Position numbers and translations under genes: made by a program. From positions 18,115,718-18,179,717 of the forward strand of contig JAJHZJ010000014.1 of assembly GCA_023548195.1 (NCBI GenBank): a stretch of DNA of 64,000 nucleotides, read 5' to 3'. The stretch comes from Bettongia penicillata ogilbyi. Lineage: Eukaryota; Chordata; Mammalia; Diprotodontia; Potoroidae. Below are positions 24,215 through 36,345 of this stretch, piece after piece; position 1 is the first letter of the stretch; every line of letters starts with the position of its first letter. Below the pieces are notes generated by a model that was not told the DNA's origin, searched no databases, and was given only the letters and a program-made list of their open reading frames with translations.

Positions 24215-27200
24215 TCAGTAAGTTCTTGTGTTATTACAAAGTTCCAAGTCTACCAGAAAAAAACTCTCGCACACTGTGGTCCTTGCTGTGCACAAAGTTC
24301 TGGTTCTGCTCCTTTCAGTCAGCATCAGATCATATAAGTCCTTCCAGGCCTCCCTGAAGTCTTCTTGTTCATCATTTCTTATGGCGCAATAGTACTCCAT
24401 TACATTCATATGCCATAATTTCTTCAGCCATTCCCCAATTGATGGGCATCCTCTTGACTTCCAGTTCTTGGCTACCACAAAGAGTGCTGCTATAAATATT
24501 TTGGTACATGTGGGACCCTTTCCCATTTTTATAATCTCTTGGGGATACAGTCCTAGTAGTGATATTGCTGGGTCAAAGGGTATGCACATTTTTGTAGCCC
24601 TTTGGGCATAGTTCCAAACCATTCTCCAGAAGGGTTGGATGATATCACAGCTCCACCAACAATGAATTAGTGTTCCAACTCTCCCACATCCTCTCCAGCA
24701 TTTATCATTTTCTTGTTCTGTCATGCTTGCCAATCTTATAGGTGTGATGTGGTACCTCAGAGTTGTTTTGATTTGCATCTCTCTAATCAATAGTGATTTA
24801 GAGCACTTTTTCATATGATTATACATATCTTTAATTTCTTCCCCTGAAAATTGCCTGTTCATATCCTTTGACCATTTATCAATTGGGGAAAGACTTGTAT
24901 GGCTCTATATTTGAGTCAGTTCTCTATATATTCTAGAAATGAGGCCTTTATCCCCGAGCTTAGTCATAAATTTTTTTTCCCAATTTATTACATCCCTTCA
25001 AATTTTGCTTGTATTGGGTTTGGTTGTGCAAAAACTTTTTAGTTTAAAGTAATCAAAATTTTCTATTTTCCATTTCATAATGCTTTCTATCGTTTCTTTA
25101 GAAAAAGATTCTTCCTTTCTCCATGAATCCGATAAATAAACTATTCCTTGCTCCTCCAGTTTATTCATGGTATCGATCTTTATGCCTAAATCATGTACCC
25201 ATTTGGACTTTATTCTTATGTACGGTGTCAGGCATCGGTCTATGCCTAATTTCCACCACACAGTTAACCAGTTTTCCCAGCAATTTTTGTGGAACAGTGA
25301 GTTCTTATCCCAGAAGCTGGGATCTTTGGGTTTATCAAACAGGAGGTTGCTATATTCCTTGCCTACTGTGTCTTGAGTACCAAGTCTATTAAATTTGCCT
25401 ACCCTTTGTTTCTTAGCCAATACCAAGTGGTTTTGATAATTGCTGCTTTATTATACAATTTGAGGTCTGGTAGTGCTAGGCCACTTTCCCAAGCATTTCT
25501 TTTTATTAGTCTCTTTGATATTCTGAACCTTTTGTTTTTCCAAATGAATTTTGATATTATTGTATCCAGCTCTAGAAAATAATTATCTGATAGTTTGATT
25601 GGTATGGCACTAAATAAGTAAATTAATTTAGGTAGAATTGTCATTTTTATTATATTGGCTCAGCCTACCCATGAACAACTGATGTTTTTCCACTTACTTA
25701 AATCTGACTTTATTTGTGCAAAAAGTGTCTTGTAATTGTGTTCATATAATCCCTGGGTTTGTTTTGGCAGGTAAGCTCCTAAGTATTTTATAGTGTCTAC
25801 TCTAGTTTTAAATGGGATTTCTCTTTCTAACTCTTGCTGTTGGACTTTGTTGCTGATATATAGGAATGCAGAAGATTTGTGTGGGTTTATTTTGTAACCT
25901 GCAATTTTGCCATAGTTGTTTATTATTTCAAGTAGTTTTTTACTTGTATCTCTGGGATTCTCTAAGTATATCATCATATCATCTGCAAAGAGTGATAACT
26001 TAGTTTCTTCTTTGGCTATTTTTATTCCTTCAATTTCTTTATCTTGTCTAATTGCTACTGCTAACATTTCTAGTATCATATTGAATAATAGTGGTGATAA
26101 TGGACATCCTTGTTTCACCCCTGACCTTATTGGAAGTGCATCTAGCTTATCCCCATTGCCTCTATAATGCTTGCTGAAGGTTTTAGGTAGATACTGCTTA
26201 TTATTTTATGGAAAGTTCCCTTTATTCCTATGTTCTCCAGTGTCTTTAATAGGAATGGGTGTTGTATTGTGTCGAAAGCTTTTTCTATATCTATTGAGAT
26301 AATCATGTGGTTTTTGTCAGTTTTGTTGTTGATATGATCAATAATGCTAATAGTTTTCCTAATATTGAACCAGCCCTGTATTCCTGGTATGAAACCTACC
26401 TGATCATAATGTATTATTCTCTTGATAAGATGCTGTATTCGTTTTGCTAAAATCTTGTTGAAAATTTTTGCATCTATATTCATTAGAGAAATTGGTCTAT
26501 AATTTTCTTTCTCTGTTTTGTCTCTTCCTGGTTTGGGTATCAAAACCATATTTGTATCATAGAAAGAATTGTGGAGGACTCCTTCTTCCCAAATTTTCAA
26601 AAATACTCTATATAGTATTGGAATTAACTGTTCTTTAAAGGTTTGACAGAATTCACTTGGAAATCCATCTGGTCCTGGAGATTTTTTCCTAGGCTGTTCA
26701 TTGATGGCTTGTTCAATTTCTTTTTCTGAGAAGGGGTTGTTTAAGTATTCAGCTTCCTCTTCTGTTATTCTGGGCAATTTATATTTTTTAAAATATTCAT
26801 CCATCTCATTTAGATTATCGAATTTGTGGGCATAAAGTTCGGCAAAGTAATTTCTAATTATTATTTTAATTTCCTCCTCATTGGAGGTGAGTTCACCCCT
26901 TTCATTTTTAATATTAGTAATTTGATTTTCTTCTTTCTTTTTTTAAATCAAGTTGACCAAAGGTTTATCAATTTTATTAGTTTTTTCATAAAACTAACTA
27001 TTGGTTTTATTTATTAATTCAATAGTTTTCTTAATTTCAATTTTATTAGTCTCTCCCTTGGTTTTCAGTATTTCTAATTTGGTATTTTCTTGGGGGTTTT
27101 CAATTTGTTCCTTTTCTAGCTTTTTCAGCTGCATGCCCAAGTCATTGATCTCCTCTTTCTCTATTTTATTTATGTAGGCATTCAAAGATATAAAACTTCC

Positions 27201-28137
27201 CCTAAGAACTGCTTTTGCAGTATCCCATAAGATTTGGTAGGTTGTCTCATTATTGTCATTCTCTTGAATGAAGTTGTTGATTGTTCCTATGATTTCTTCT
27301 TTAACCCCTTCCTTCTTTAGGATTAGATTATTTAGTTTCCAATTGATTTTTGTTTTATCTTTCCATGGCCTTTTATTACATATAATTTTTATTGCATTAT
27401 GACCTGAGAAGGATGTATTGATTATCTCTACCTTTCTGCACTGGATTTTGAGATTTTTATGTCCTAGTACATGGTCAATTTTTGTAAATGTTCCATGTAC
27501 TGCTGAGAAAAAGGTATATTCCTTTCTATTCCCATTCAATTTTCTTCAAAGATCTATCATATCTGCCTTATCTAGAGTTTTATTTACCTCCTTAACCTCT
27601 TTCTTGTTTATTTTGAGGTTAGATTTATCAAGTTCAGAAAGAGGTTGAGGCCCCCCCCCCCAGCATAGTGTTCCTGTCAATTTCTTCCTTCAACTCCCCC
27701 AACCTCTCCTCTAAGAATCTGGATGCTATACCACTTGGAGCATACATGTTTAGTAATGATATTGCTTCATTGTCTATGGTACCTTTTAGCAGGATATAGT
27801 TTCCATCTTTATCCCTTTTGATAGGATCTATTTCTGCTTTTGCTTTGTCTGAAATTAGGATTGCTACTCCTGCCTTTCTTACATCAGCTGAAGCACAATA
27901 TATTCTGCTCCATCTTTTGACCTTTATCCTATGTGTATCCCCCCCTTTCAAATGTGTTTCTTGTAAGCAGCATATTGTTGGATTATGGCTTTTAATCCAT
28001 TCTGCTATCCATCTCTGTCTTATGGGAGAATTCGTTCCATTCACATTCACATTTATGATTACAATCTGTGTATTTCCCTCCATCTTCTTTCCCACCAATT
28101 GTGCTTTTAGTTCTCCTGTCTCCCTTCCCCTCCTCAA
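24215..28137 (-). pseudogene. LINE-1 ORF2: endonuclease-RT-C-terminal domain, frameshifted
   Basis: L1 ORF2 nicks target DNA and reverse-transcribes element RNA. The domains are in order on the minus strand. EN (28,137-27,634) has INVNVNG, LQETHL and LLNMYAPSG. The linker is at 27,539-26,994. RT fingers/palm (26,804-26,142) has [21 protein letters not shown] and [10 protein letters not shown]. The palm continues at 26,118-25,660 with SLFADDMMIYLENP (FADD at 25,978-25,989). Thumb is at 25,644-24,998, and the C-terminal cysteine domain (24,862-24,215) has DKCWRGCGRVGTLIHCWW. About six frameshifts or stops separate these blocks. The EN GD-N catalytic segment is replaced by a run of eleven G (27,651-27,661). 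Hence non-functional, although the RT residues survive. Confidence 0.93.
27651..27661. repeat. C11 homopolymer in L1 endonuclease
   Basis: Eleven C residues on the plus strand (G on the coding strand). It causes a frameshift and replaces the GD part of the conserved GDxN endonuclease motif. Confidence 0.95.
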
Positions 28138-28689
28138 TAGTATTCACTTTTCACCACCTCCTCCTGCAGCCTTCCCCTCCTTCTTTTAGCCCCCTCCCTT
28201 TTACTCCCCTTTACTCTTATTGTTTCTTCCCTCCTTTTTAGCCTCCCTCCCCTTTCCTTCCCCTTCCCCTCCTACTGCCTATAGAGCTAGTTAGGATTAT
28301 CTACTTAAGTTTATTGTTCCATCCTTTAAACAAATCCGATGAGAGTACCTCTCACACACTGCTCATCTCCCTCCCCTCTTTCCCTCTAGTATGATTTTGT
28401 ACTTCTTCTTGTGATGTAATTTGCCATTTTCTGCTTCCTCCTTTGCATACCTCCTATTACAATACCTTCTCATACTTAAATCATATTTTTTATCATGATA
28501 TTATTTACTTTATACCCATTCCCTCTATGTATATCCCTTTTATATTTCTTAATAGCCACACAATTCTCAAGATTAACAGGTATCATCTTCCCTTATAGGG
28601 AGGTAAACACTTTGCCCTAATAGAGTAACAAGTTGTTCCCCCCCTCCCCACTGTTTACCTTTTATGATTCTCTTGAGACCTGCATTTGA

Positions 28690-28815
28690 TGATTGGATTG
28701 TCTATTAAGTTCTGGCGTTTTGGTCAGGAAGCTCTGGAAATCCCTTACTTCGTTGAATGACTTTCTCCTTGCCTGAAATGTTATGCTGAACTTTGCTGGG
28801 TAGTTGATCCTTGGT
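28690..28815 (-). pseudogene. LINE-1 ORF1 C-terminal fragment
   Basis: The segment matches ORF1 C-terminal coding sequence at 52,930-53,042 almost base for base (plus-strand wording CTGAACTTTGCTGGGTAGTT versus CTGAACTTTGCTGGGTTATT). ORF1 is the RNA-binding chaperone of L1. Only the extreme C-terminal part remains. Confidence 0.8.
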
Positions 28816-28816
28816 A

Positions 28817-28945
28817 AATATTTTTCACTCCTTATTTTATAAAATGAGAGAATATTTGTAAAGCACTTTATAAATCTAAAAATACTATAGAAAAGCCAGC
28901 TATCACCACCACCACTACCATGATCACCATCACCACTATCACCCC
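28817..28945 (+). mobile_element. MIR 3' part followed by (CAC/CAT)n
   Basis: TTTTATAAAATGAGAGAATA and TGTAAAGCACTTTATAAATC are the MIR 3' half. They are followed by a short impure trinucleotide tract, CACCACCACTACCATGATC and so on. Confidence 0.6.
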
Positions 28946-29265
28946 TGTGATAGCAATCAAAATAGTATCTTTTGCTGTTCTTGTTTTAGTATAATCAAGT
29001 GCCTCTGATTGAATCTTGCCTTTTACATTCAATAGTCTTTACAAGGAGTAGAGAAACAAGAGTTTCTTTAACTAGAATCATTGTATGTATTTGTATTGTT
29101 ACTTATTTTAATGTGATTAAAGATCTTTCCCACCCATTGAAAGGCCTACTCATTGTGGGAGGCTGGATTAGGGGAATTGTTTTGGAGGAGGGTCACAAAT
29201 ACCTTTTGTTTTTCTTTTGAGGCACTGGGTCAAAAGGTTGTGATACCTTCTAGCTCCAAAAATGG

Positions 29266-29273
29266 TATAAATA
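29266..29273 (+). promoter_or_regulatory. TATA box of the LTR
   Basis: TATAAATA, located about 320 bp inside the LTR, in the position expected for a U3 core promoter on the plus strand. Confidence 0.5.
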
Positions 29274-29317
29274 CTCTGAGTAGGGGTTTTACTTTGGGGC
29301 TTAGTTTTTGGTAAGAA

Positions 29318-29640
29318 GGTTTGAGTGCCAGATGAGAACTCTGGGAAGCCAATAAGGAGCCCCTCAGCTTTGAGAACCCAGAAGTCATGCTTCCCTTTCT
29401 GGTAATGACACTCAGAGAGCTGTACCTGTCTGTTGAATTGGGTTCAGGCAGAGGAAGTCATGTCTATTAATTACTTTGTGGTTTACTGACTAGAAGTGTT
29501 TGATTGGCCAGATAAGGACTGTGGGAAGCAGTTAAGAGCCCCACAGCTTCCCTCTCTGATAACAACAGACAGTTGAGGTCCAATTGTCTATTGAAGTCAG
29601 GCAGAAGAAGCCACGTCTGTGGATCTTTTGATTTCTCCAT
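29318..29640. repeat. Imperfect tandem duplication inside the LTR
   Basis: GAGTGCCAGATGAGAACTCT ... GGGAAGCCAATAAGGAGCCC recurs about 179 bp later as GATTGGCCAGATAAGGACTG ... GGGAAGCAGTTAAGAGCCCC. Both copies continue through GTCTRTTGAA and CAGGCAGARGAAG. Confidence 0.7.
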
Positions 29641-29805
29641 ATTTTCTTTGAAATTCAGGGTACTTATTCCCTGAAGTAACTGAATGATAAATGTATTTGG
29701 TTAAAGGAATGATACATGTGCTTGATTAAAGTGATTATTAGCCCCTTGAAAGGAGTTAACCCCTTTTATGAATGTAGGTCTAAGAACCCATGATATCAGG
29801 ACCCC

Positions 29806-31050
29806 CTACCACCACTGCTCCCATAATCCTTCTCCTACTCCTCCTCCTCTCATTTCTACTCTCTTCTGCTCATAACCATCAGGCAAGAAATGGCCATTTG
29901 CCATTAATCTATTCTATGCTTGGAAAATCCAAAATAGAATTACAGTGAGTACTCTGTTCCACACCTCAATCAGTTTCTAATAACCATTGCTTTTTCATGC
30001 AAATTCTATAAGGTCAATGTCATATTACATCCATACTATTCTAGATAATTCTTGCCTGCTTTCGGGCAGATACTTCTAGCCTAACAAGTCTCCATAGTAC
30101 ATCTTTGGGGAGGAGGAGCTGCCCAAGACAAGATCTACATCTTTCCTGATGCCCAAATTTTTTTCTATACTTTGCAAAACCAGTTGGTATGCCTGAAAAC
30201 TACAAATATATTTGAAAGGCATCAAAATAAATAAATATTAACCTTCAAAATAACAAATGTGATTATCTAATATCAGAGGTAATCTTTCCATAGCAACATT
30301 TATACTAGAATTACAATACCATTTCATAGTAAATATGAAGCAGTACAAAACATTGATAGCCTGTTTTAGTTACTAAGTGTCTAAACTACATTTTAGGTCA
30401 TTTATACATGTATAACATGATAATATATGAATTTTCATAACATTCTAACAAGCATTCATAAAAAGTAAAAACAAAAACAATGTAAAACTTTCAGTATCTT
30501 TACCAGTAGACTTGGAAACATAGTTTATTAGGAAAGCACAGTAACATATAAAAAAATTCAAACAATGAAATAATACATATCTAACAGATGTTGTTCTATA
30601 CGTATGTAGCATTAACACAAAAGCAGATAAACAGCAAAATAAAAGAAAAAATAATTCAAAGAAATGTGCAGAAATTAACATGTGCATCAATATATTTCAA
30701 CATATGTAATTACACTCAGTTGCATTGGCTATCATTGATTATCAGAACTTTCAGCGTCTATGTTATCTCAAACTCATTGTATTAGAAACAGAATTACTAA
30801 AACTCCCTAAACCTTGTCCTCTTCTGAACTTCCCTATTACTGTCAAGAAAACTATCATCCTAGGATCACAACTTTAATGTCTTATTGTCTGTTCTCTCTC
30901 TCACTGCATATCTCTAGTCAGTTGCTGAATTTTGTAATATCTTTACCTACATCATCTTTCACAGGTGTCTCCTTATCTCAATTCACATAGTTATGACTAT
31001 AGTGAAAACTTTTATCTTTCCTCTAGATTATTAAAACAATCTCTTAATTA
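29806..31050. other. Unassigned sequence
   Basis: Starts with a short TCC-rich tract (29,815-29,870). The rest is AT-rich with no recognised gene or repeat. Confidence 0.45.
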
Positions 31051-31059
31051 GTCTTCTTG

Positions 31060-31955
31060 CCTCAAGTGCTTCCCTACTCTAAGTCATCCTTCAAATCCTG
31101 CCAAAATCATTTTTCTAAAGCTTGTTAACTACCTTCCTCAATAAACTCCAGTGATTCTCTCTTGCCTTAAGGATCAAATATAAAGTTATTTATTTAGCAT
31201 TTAAAGCTCTTTACAATATGACCCTTTCCTACATTTCCAATCTTACGTTTGACTCCCTTTTAAAATATGAATTCCTTGAGAGTGGGAATTTTATTTTTTT
31301 GCCTTTGTTTGCTACTTAGCACAATGTCAGATGCTTTTCTCCCTTAGGTACCTGAAGACATACTTAATAAATGTTAGTTGACTATATATCTTCTTGTACT
31401 CTATGATCTAGACCAAGTGTACTGGTCATCTTATTGTCCCTCTTACTTACATTTCATTTTCCATTCTACATTTGTGCTGCCAGGTCCTCATGCCTAGAAT
31501 GTTCCCCCTCCATCCTCCAGCCCTCAGAATTCCTGGCATTCTTTCCATCTCAACTCAAGTGCCTTCTTCTTTATCAAGTTTTTCCTCATCACCTCTTTTT
31601 TCAAGCTGTTAGTACTATTCCTTCTAAGTTTATCTTCCATATACACTGTATTTATCTTGTATGTTCTGATTTATATATGTTGTGTACTCCATTAGAATGT
31701 AGGACCTATTTTTATGTTTTTTTCTTCTGGCCCTCAGTACTTAACGTAGTTCTAGATGTTGTCCTTCGGTCTCAAAGGGGACCAAAATGACATCACCATG
31801 ATAAAGTGAAATTTCAATGTGTATGACTGTGACTGATCAGACCAATACCAGTTCCAAATGCTTTACCACAGATTGGGCACAGAGAATCCATATGAAACAT
31901 AGTGCTATGCACATAGTAAGCACTTAATGAATGTTAGTTGATTGAACGATTGATT
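31060..31955 (+). mobile_element. LINE-2 3' region, sense, composite
   Basis: AATAAACTCCAGTGATTCTC, GGATCAAATATAAAGTTATT and GCATTTAAAGCTCTTTACAA (31,140-31,215) are the L2 3'-coding blocks in order. 31,440-31,740 continues toward the L2 tail, which resumes at 31,896-31,955 (GCACATAGTAAGCACTTAAT) after a small SINE insertion. A second L2-like tail (31,264-31,382, ending CTTAATAAATGTTAGTTGAC) sits inside, so more than one L2 copy may be present. Confidence 0.7.
31755..31895 (-). mobile_element. RTE-tailed SINE fragment with TSD
   Basis: On the plus strand it opens GATGTTGTCCTTCGGTCTCA, the complement of the GAAGGACAACA-type tail. AACGTAGTTCTA (31,743-31,754) and AACATAGTGCTA (31,896-31,907) are a 12-bp TSD with two mismatches. 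It split the L2 3' end. Confidence 0.65.
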
Positions 31956-31959
31956 GGTT

Positions 31960-32812
31960 GTGTCTGTAATCTATGCATCGGTTTAAGCTGCAGTTCTATG
32001 CAGGAAAGGTACTGCATCTTGGTTCAATCAGCTCCCCTGGTCTGAACTGAGATTCTCTTTAGTTTGAGGCAAGATTGTTGATGACAATGGACTCTGTCTT
32101 CTTCATTTGAAACATCACTTTCTGAGCTATTGAGTGCCTCAGGCATCCTTTGTACAACTTATGAATGGCTTCTTTTATCAAGAGTCTATTTAGGTAATTG
32201 TTTAGCACTTCTCCTCATCATAGAGTCTGACTCTACTATGGCAATAGGTGGTTGTAATAAAATATCTTTAAAGAGCTTCCATAGTACTCTCAGGCTATTC
32301 TATGAATAGGCAAGTTGCCCAGGGCTTCATTAGTTTATTATGGAGTAGCTTTTCACTATTTCACTAACTTGTGTGTCCTTTGAACAACAACGTTTCTCAG
32401 CAAAAGTAAATCTCTTTATTGAAGATCTCACAAACTATTTCAGGCATCATCAATCATTTGGTTTTGTCAGAGCTCTTCTAAGCAAAGTTAAGGGTAGTTG
32501 GTAGGCTTATTTCAGATTATCTTTTAAGCAAGAGGATCGGTTATGAGTACCCTCATATTACTCAGAAATTCTAAAGTCATCATAGGCATGACATTTGACC
32601 AAACACAAGCAGGTATAGTGTAAAACTTGTGGCATTATTCCTTGTGGAGCTATACATGTCTATCAGAAACTACACATGTTGATTCCACTGAGATTTTTGT
32701 TTAGATTCCAATGTTTTTAATATGTTCAATGTGCAATTGGAATGATGAGGCTGTGGATCTATTTGGGGATGGTACAGTATAATTCTAGATGAGATGACTT
32801 AGTACCTATCAA
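31960..32812. other. Unassigned; coding-like texture on minus strand
   Basis: Minus-strand translation of about 32,040-32,270 gives a fairly long stretch with few stops (for example PEALNSSESDVSNEEDRV). I recognise no family; it could be a decayed processed pseudogene or an RTE remnant. No other feature seen. Confidence 0.3.
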
Positions 32813-32827
32813 CACTAGCATTTTTCT

Positions 32828-33374
32828 TTTTTTCTCCTTTTTTCAGCATATTTTGTTTTTCTATAAATTTATTTATTTAACTTTTTACATTCATTTTCAC
32901 AAAATTTTGGGTTCCAAATTTTCTCCCCATTTATCCCCTCCCCCACCCCAATACACTGAGCATTCTAATTTCCCCTATCACCAATCTACCCTCTCTTCTA
33001 TCATCCCTCCCTTCCCTTGTCCCCATCTTCTCTTTTGTCCTATAGGGCCAGATTACTTTCTATTCCCCATTACCTGTATTTCTTATTTCCTAGTAGCAAG
33101 AACAATATTCAACAGTTGTTGCTAAAACTTTGAGTTCCAACTTCTCCCCATCCCTCCCTCCCCACCCATTCCCTTTGGGAAGGCAGGCAACTCAATATAG
33201 GCCATATCTGTGTAGTTTTGCAAATGACTGATAATAGTCATGTTGTGTAAGACTAACTATATTTCCCTCCATCCTATCCTGCCCCCCATTGCTTCTATTC
33301 TCTCTTTTGATCCTGTCCCTCCCCAAGAGTGTTGACTTCAAATTGCTCCCTCCTCCCATTGCCCTCCCTTCCAT
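32828..33374 (-). mobile_element. HAL1 3'UTR, 5'-truncated, with 15-bp TSD
   Basis: CACTAGCATTTTTCT (32,813-32,827) and CACTAGTATTTTTCT (33,375-33,389) flank the insert with one mismatch. A T-rich start is followed by the HAL1 3'UTR blocks CATTCTAATTTCCCCTATCA and CTGTGTAGTTTTGCAAATGA. It is truncated before ORF1. Confidence 0.92.
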
Positions 33375-33408
33375 CACTAGTATTTTTCTAAGTAACTTGC
33401 TGTTTACC

Positions 33409-33442
33409 GGCTTTCCATATTAATTACTACATATGGAAAGCC
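33409..33442. repeat. Perfect 12-bp hairpin
   Basis: GGCTTTCCATAT (33,409-33,420) and ATATGGAAAGCC (33,431-33,442) around a 10-nt loop. Confidence 0.9.
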
Positions 33443-33444
33443 AG

Positions 33445-36030
33445 ATCAAATGCTTTAACTTCTATGTCACTCAAGACCATTGAGGGAAGTTCACAGAGTA
33501 CATATCATGCCTCTATGTACTTTCTCCAATATTGCTTTATTTGTGTCTCAAGAGGTATATTTTTCTCTCTATCAGCATCTATAGTCAAGTATTTTCTCAA
33601 ATTGCACATTCAGAAAGTTCCTTTTTTGTACTAAATTGCAGAGTGAGTAAATAAAACATACACTTTTTGTGGAGTCCCACTACAATCAAACTCCACCTCT
33701 AGGTTTTGCAGACATATTTACCATATGAATCTAGGCTATGCAGTTTTCAGGCCCTACATACATCCAAAATCTATTTTTTCAGTCATTTTTATTAATTTAT
33801 CCTTTTGTTTCTAACTTAAGTATTAGCCATTGCCTTAGTGTTTCTGTCACATGAGCAAACCAAAGTTTTCACGGTAGATTCCTAAAGAGACACAGTTCAT
33901 TTCATAAGAGGACTGGGCTCCTCTTTTGCAAGAAACCTATACTTAACCTTACCTACCTGTGAATGTCCTTTTTCTGACTTTGTCTCTCAAGTTTTCTACT
34001 GTCAAACTCTCTCTGTCCTTTGAAGTTTCCACTTTTTTAAGCAACTCTTACTCCTCAAAGAAAGGTCTGGAGATGAATTTTCCATTGTACTTTACTAACT
34101 GTCAATGCATCAGGAATTTTAGAATGATCAATCTTGTAAGTCATAAAACACCTCCTTAGTGATATTACCTGACCTAATACTGCATTATTTTGCAGTCCCT
34201 TAAATATTTTATAGCTCTTTCCAATGATTTTATGATGTCTTCAATTTTATACTATATCTGCTTCTAATATCAAGAGACCTCTATTCATTTTTTAGGCTTG
34301 AGACAAATAAATTTCAAATATTACTTTCTGTTTTTTTTTTCAAAAATGATGATAGTATTTAGCAAACTAATAATAATAAAGTGTGGAAATGCAGATTATA
34401 CAGTTGTAACACAATGGAAAATATCCATATTCAATTAAGATAGCAAAAAAACAATTGAAGCAGGGATGGATTTTAGTGACAGCACAATGTGACATTTAAA
34501 GTATGGTCACAATAACAATTACAATAACCTCACATATATATATAGCAACAATCAGTCTATAACTAGATAAGCAATATCCAATAAATCAATGTCAATTGCA
34601 CATAAACATAATCTTATCATATTAAAAATATTAATCAGAAGCATCAATAATTGGCCCTTTATGTTTAAAATATCCCATAAATACATTGGCTCAATCTTGA
34701 AAAAGGGACATAACTATGGGAGATTAATATACATATATATGTAAACCAAATAAAATCAGAAAACCAGATCTTTAAAAATCATGATGCAGGAAAATATTTA
34801 GTGAATAAACAAGAAACCATTTCAAAAAAGAACATTTATAAATGACTCCCCAAAAAGAAAGAAAAACTAGATTCAGCTAAAATTTAAAATAATCAAGGAC
34901 AAAGATATCTTTCAGAGTGAGAGTGTCCCAGTGTCAGTAGCTTCAAGTAGTTCCAAAGCAAACTTGGTTTACAAAGCAATTTAAGTAATACAGTGAAGAA
35001 CACACATACACACACACAAACACACACACACACATACTCATGTATATACACACATATGCGTATGGGCACACATTTATGCATGTGTGTGTGCATGTGTTTG
35101 TGTGTGTCTGAGTTTATACATGCTTTAACTCACCTTAGTGGCTGGCAAGGGTAGCAGAACTAGAGCATTCAGCTACTTCTGGATCTAATCTCCATACTAC
35201 ATGGCTTTTCAGCTTATCTTCCTTATCAATCTGTTTCTCCATGTTCCAAAGGAAAGAGTCCAAGGTCACAATGTGAACACAAATATGCATATACATTTTG
35301 GAAGAATTATTATTAACAGCAAACTTGCTCTTTCTCCTGATCTCACTTGAATTTGACTTAAGGAGTTAATTTTCCTGTTCTTAGTCTCACTGAGCATTCT
35401 TAGGTAAAATCATGGTAGATGGTCTTCTACTTTTTAATAATTAATCTCAAATTAGTACAGAAACAAATATAAATGATCAATGGAATAAAACTTCTAAAAT
35501 ATCAGCTGCTTTAGCTGGCAGTTAAGAAAGTTAATTATAGTTTCTGTTCTTTATCAACCTGTTTATATATATGTAAATATGCATACATATCAATTCACAT
35601 ATTTATATAACATGTATACATATATATGTATTTGCATTTCTTCCCCCTGTCTCTCACTGGATCAGACAGAGAGAGGAAGCAAGCAATGGATGGGTAAATA
35701 GAAAATAGTTTTCCCCACTCTAAGGACAGAGGAAGTAGTAAAGTTATTGTAAATGAGATACAGATCAATTTACCCAATTCCTATCTTCTATTTTTTTCCT
35801 GATGTACTTTTCATTTCTCAGCTATTTCTAAACCATTCCAACCAATTATATTCTGGCCATTCTTATTATTTTCTTCATCCTTATCCTTATCATGGAACCT
35901 TAGATTCTGTCCCTGGGATCTTGGGTCCTGATAAGCAGGTTTTCACATTATTTTGCCTATTTTGCTGACCATTTCCAAATCATTTCTCCAGGCATGTACC
36001 TTCCTCTCTACCCCACTCCCACGCCCTTCC
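33445..36030. other. Unassigned AT-rich sequence
   Basis: 2.6 kb without a recognised gene, RNA or named repeat, apart from a CA/TG-rich tract at 35,001-35,110. Open frames are short and lack signatures. Confidence 0.45.
35001..35110. repeat. CA-rich then TG-rich tract
   Basis: CA repeats (35,001-35,055) are followed by mixed ATGTGTG and TGTGTGTC repeats (35,070-35,110). The two halves are roughly complementary and could fold back. Confidence 0.85.
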
Positions 36031-36033
36031 TGA

Positions 36034-36345
36034 ATCTAGTTCTATTTTAGACATGTTGAGTTTAAGATGCCTACTAGACATCCAAGTCTAGATGTCTGAA
36101 AGATAGATGGAGATACGAGATTGAAGGTCAGCAAAGAGGTGGAATAGGTAGATTTGAGAATTGTTAGAAAATAGAGATAGTAATTAAATCCATGGGAGCT
36201 CATGAGATCACCAAGTGAAGTGGCATAGAAGGAAAAGAGTATTGAAAAAATAGGAAAATGCAAGAAATATGAAATTTTAAGAATTGACCTGGAAAATAAG
36301 GCAAATAATTATCAGACAGTTTGAAAACTATGATCAGAAAAAAGA
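36034..36345 (-). pseudogene. LINE-2 RT fragment at the YADD region
   Basis: Minus-strand 36,225-36,155 reads TSLGDLMSSHGFNYYLY, the L2 reverse-transcriptase segment immediately before the YADD box. The box itself has decayed to YFLT. The plus-strand wording GACATGTTGAGTTTAAGATG is a familiar antisense L2 block. Confidence 0.85.

Larger units (their letters stand above)
23865..28815 (-). mobile_element. LINE-1, 5 kb, 5'-truncated within ORF1
   Basis: This is the best-preserved L1 in the window. On the plus strand it begins with a T-rich tract (poly-A tail), then the 3'UTR (about 23,890-24,240), ORF2 (24,215-28,137), a pyrimidine-rich inter-ORF tract (28,140-28,680) and the last part of ORF1 (28,690-28,815). 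It stops abruptly at GATCCTTGGT, at a point in ORF1 where the copy at 53.04 kb continues. No clear TSD could be found in the low-complexity left flank. Confidence 0.92.
28946..29800 (+). mobile_element. Probable solo LTR of an endogenous retrovirus
   Basis: It begins TGTGATA and ends TATCAGG, a short inverted terminus in which the final CA appears mutated. It is flanked by ACCCC at 28,941-28,945 and 29,801-29,805 (a 5-bp duplication). It contains a TATA box (29,266-29,273) and an internal imperfect direct duplication of about 150 bp (29,318-29,485 versus 29,497-29,640). No retroviral gag, pol or env sequence adjoins it, so a solo LTR is the simplest reading. Confidence 0.6.

Noticed and set aside
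27818..28189. Plus-strand 123-codon frame
   Set aside because: Shadow of the L1 endonuclease, which reads clearly on the minus strand with family motifs.
28900..28945. Short CAC/CAT repeats as a CRISPR-like or functional array
   Set aside because: Impure trinucleotide microsatellite attached to a MIR; no spacers and a vertebrate context.
34893..35093. 66-codon minus-strand frame with VCVCVC run
   Set aside because: Translation of a CA microsatellite; not a protein.
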